Assembly: GCF_002726155.1 (NCBI RefSeq)
Contig: NZ_PBSH01000042.1
Coordinates: 1-64,000, forward strand
Source: Alcanivorax sp.
Lineage (GTDB): Bacteria > Pseudomonadota > Gammaproteobacteria > Pseudomonadales > Alcanivoracaceae
Direction: 5' to 3'
Length of the DNA stretch: 64,000 bases
How positions within the stretch are numbered: the stretch's first letter is position 1; each line of letters opens with the position of its first letter. Shown here piece by piece: positions 61,590-64,000 of the stretch. The notes under the pieces are model-generated. The model was given only the letters and a program-made list of their open reading frames with translations, did not search any database and had not been told where the DNA came from. The translations under genes and the position numbers were made by a program.

Positions 61590-62606
61590 ATGAACGAGAA
61601 CACCGTAACCGTTATCCCCGGTGACGGAATCGGACCGGATATCGTCGATTCCACGGTACGGGTACTGGACGCACTGGATTGCGGTCTCAAGTTTGAGTAT
61701 GCCATCGCAGGGCAGACCGCTCTGGATCAGGGCCTGGAGCTGGTGCCGGAAGAGACCCTCGCCGTGCTCAAGCGCAACCGGTTGGCCCTGAAAGGCCCTA
61801 TCACCACCCCGGTGGGCGGCGGCTTCACATCCGTGAACGTCACCCTGCGCAAAACCTTCGACCTGTTCGCCAACGTGCGCCCGGCCCTGTCCATTCCCGG
61901 AGTGAAGTCCCGCTACGACAATGTGGACATCATGACCATTCGGGAAAATATCGAGGGCATCTATTCCGGGCTGGGGCAAACCGTCAGCGACGACGGCGAA
62001 ACCGCCGAACTACGCAGCCGCATCACTCGCACCGAGTCCGAGCGCCTGCTGCGCTTCGCCTACGACACCGCCACCAAACAGGGGCGCCAGAAAGTCACCG
62101 TGGTGCACAAGGCCAACATCATGAAGTCCACGTCCGGGCTGTTTCTGGATGTGGCTCGAAAGGTGCGCGAGGACTACCCGAATCTGGAGCATGAGGAAAT
62201 GATCGTGGACGCCTGCGCCATGCAGCTGGCCATGAACCCCCACCGCTTCGATGTACTGGTTACCACCAACCTGTTCGGCGACATCCTTTCTGACCTGTGT
62301 GCCGGCCTCATCGGCGGGCTGGGCGTGGCCCCCGGGGCCAACATTGGTGAACACGGCGGGCTGTTCGAAGCCGTCCACGGCAGCGCACCGGACATCGCCG
62401 GCAAGGGCGTGGCCAACCCCACCGCCATCATGCTCGCTGGCGCCATGATGCTCGATTACATGGAACAACACGACAAGGCTAAAAGACTGCGCCGCACCGT
62501 GCGCCACGTGGTAGGCCAAGGAGAAATCGTCACCCCGGATCTGGGCGGACGCGCCAGCACCACAGAGTTTACTGATGAGCTGATTCGCCACCTCACTAAC
62601 CAATAG
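61590..62606 (+). CDS. NAD-dependent isocitrate dehydrogenase (Icd/LeuB family)
   Basis: VTVIPGDGIGPDIV, NVDIMTIRENIEGIYSG, HKANIMKSTSGLFLDVAR. Confidence 0.93.
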   Translation: MNENTVTVIPGDGIGPDIVDSTVRVLDALDCGLKFEYAIAGQTALDQGLELVPEETLAVLKRNRLALKGPITTPVGGGFTSVNVTLRKTFDLFANVRPALSIPGVKSRYDNVDIMTIRENIEGIYSGLGQTVSDDGETAELRSRITRTESERLLRFAYDTATKQGRQKVTVVHKANIMKSTSGLFLDVARKVREDYPNLEHEEMIVDACAMQLAMNPHRFDVLVTTNLFGDILSDLCAGLIGGLGVAPGANIGEHGGLFEAVHGSAPDIAGKGVANPTAIMLAGAMMLDYMEQHDKAKRLRRTVRHVVGQGEIVTPDLGGRASTTEFTDELIRHLTNQ

Positions 62607-62836
62607 CGGTTATCAAACAGAGTACTCGCTCGGTTGCCGGGATCGGCGGCAACCGGGTTATCGCTCAAACGTCACCAGCACGCTTTCGAGCGCGCTCAGC
62701 CCTGAAAGTCTTCCAGCTATGCTATCAATGCGCCTATTTGGCCAAATCATACCTATACGCCTGACAGGCCTGCCCAGCGTATCGCACCCTCCCGCATTTT
62801 GATCTGCCAAGGCTTAACCCCCTTTAAGCTCAATGA

Positions 62837-63235
62837 TCAGAATGTTCTGTCCTCCGGACGGAACCCACGCATCTGCCCGACTGAAAAATCCTTCCTCACG
62901 AAATCACGCTTGAAGTCCTGATGTTTGCGTAAAACACCTGAGACAGGATCATCATGACATTCGCAATCCGAATTCACGCCAATGGTGTACTTAAAGTAAT
63001 CAGACTCTTCGCTACTAAAATAAGATTGCCATTCATTTTTAATATGAGAGCGCCCACCATCAAGCACACAATCTCTTGTCGCCTTATAATTGAAGCTTAC
63101 TTTTCTCGACTCAAAAAATTTTTTATTTTCATAGCTATATGCGTAGCCGACGGCCTCGCAATGCAGATTGTACGTTTCGGCATTTGCCAAAACTGACACA
63201 CCAAGCAAACCGGAAATTAGAAAATATTTCTTCAT
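62837..63235 (-). CDS. Small secreted hypothetical protein
   Basis: Signal peptide MKKYFLISGLLGVSVLANA; AT-rich. Confidence 0.65.
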   Translation of the reverse strand: MKKYFLISGLLGVSVLANAETYNLHCEAVGYAYSYENKKFFESRKVSFNYKATRDCVLDGGRSHIKNEWQSYFSSEESDYFKYTIGVNSDCECHDDPVSGVLRKHQDFKRDFVRKDFSVGQMRGFRPEDRTF

Positions 63236-63310
63236 TTTTTTACCTTAAAGGGCGGATTTCAATCCCATAAGTGGATGCTTATACCGCCTTCCATCATGAT
63301 TAAAACCTGA

Positions 63311-63356
63311 ATTCTAAATGCTCGCCCTTTCTGCCACATCCCCCAAATAAGGGATG
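63311..63356 (-). promoter_or_regulatory. Palindrome plus spaced -10 element upstream of the small secreted gene
   Basis: Minus strand CATCCCTTATTTGGGGGATG then 20 nt then TAGAAT. Confidence 0.65.
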
Positions 63357-63491
63357 CAGCCATCAAAACACCGGAATACAAAACGGGCTCAACCTAGAAG
63401 CCTCACAACAACAGAGAGAACAAAAGAAACCCAGGAAACAGGGACTACATCAGCGCCTCTACACACATATAATTTTCTTGCCTAACCCCAG

Positions 63492-64000
63492 TTACTCAAC
63501 CATTTTGAACTGGCCACCCGTGGACAAACAGGCCTGCTTCACCTGCTCTGGCTCGGAGCCATAAAGGTAATCACGTGTCTCCGTGTCCCCTGCCGGGCTC
63601 TGGTGACTGCAAATTGCCTGACGGGTCGCGCTGTCGCAGCTAGAAACCAATTTATTTCGACCTTGGGAGCACTGGGCCTTGAACTGCTCGCTCTTGGCGC
63701 GGCTGAAAAGGGTGTAGTCAACGCAGATAAAGTTACCCGGGTCGTAGCAACTGAATTCAAATACCCCTTTATCATCATCACCAATCGACGAGCCAGCCGC
63801 CCCGCCCCCCTGGGCAACCTGTCGATTCATTGCATCCATGTTCTTGCCATCGCCACCGGCCATCACATCGGCAGCAAAGGCACTTCCAATATCCATTTTG
63901 GCGGTATCTGAAATACCCGATGAACCAATCACTGCTGCGCCCCCAGCGAGTGCAACAAACTTTCCGAATCCATCACCGCTGTTTTCTTTTTTCTCGATGC
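63492..64000 (-). CDS. Hypothetical protein (partial, runs off right edge)
   Basis: The frame stays open upstream of the tracked start: IEKKENSGDGFGKFVALAGGAAVIGSSGISDT... Confidence 0.6.
   Translation of the reverse strand, partial: IEKKENSGDGFGKFVALAGGAAVIGSSGISDTAKMDIGSAFAADVMAGGDGKNMDAMNRQVAQGGGAAGSSIGDDDKGVFEFSCYDPGNFICVDYTLFSRAKSEQFKAQCSQGRNKLVSSCDSATRQAICSHQSPAGDTETRDYLYGSEPEQVKQACLSTGGQFKMVE

Overview
The 64-kb window is gene-dense chromosomal DNA from a gammaproteobacterium. Gene content (AlmA-type FMO, AlkB hydroxylase, par/cpdA/nudF/thiC cluster) suggests an Alcanivorax-like hydrocarbon degrader, by inference only. No rRNA, recognisable tRNA, CRISPR array or intact transposase was seen. 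Main blocks: (i) a minus-strand housekeeping cluster thiC-nudF-yqiB-cpdA-yqiA-parE-parC; (ii) a complete urea block: allophanate hydrolase, urea carboxylase, GntR regulator, UrtABCDE, with a near-consensus sigma-54 promoter in front; (iii) a truncated BASS-type transporter next to an AT-rich orphan gene; (iv) divergent almA-like FMO and an AlkB hydroxylase with a fused C-terminal rubredoxin; (v) an IgaA/YrfF-like membrane protein; (vi) a MexEF-OprN-like RND operon, an ABC exporter and soxR, with two SoxR boxes. The most unusual signals are: (a) five intergenic quasi-palindromes built from degenerate 7-bp repeats, three in consecutive gaps of the cpdA-yqiA-parE-parC run and two nested inside TGTAGGAGCG-type REP arms; (b) two small secreted-protein genes sharing a CATCCC-palindrome/20-nt/-10 promoter layout; (c) a UrtE ATPase whose Walker A lysine is methionine. 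All calls come from reading the sequence and supplied ORFs; no database search was run.
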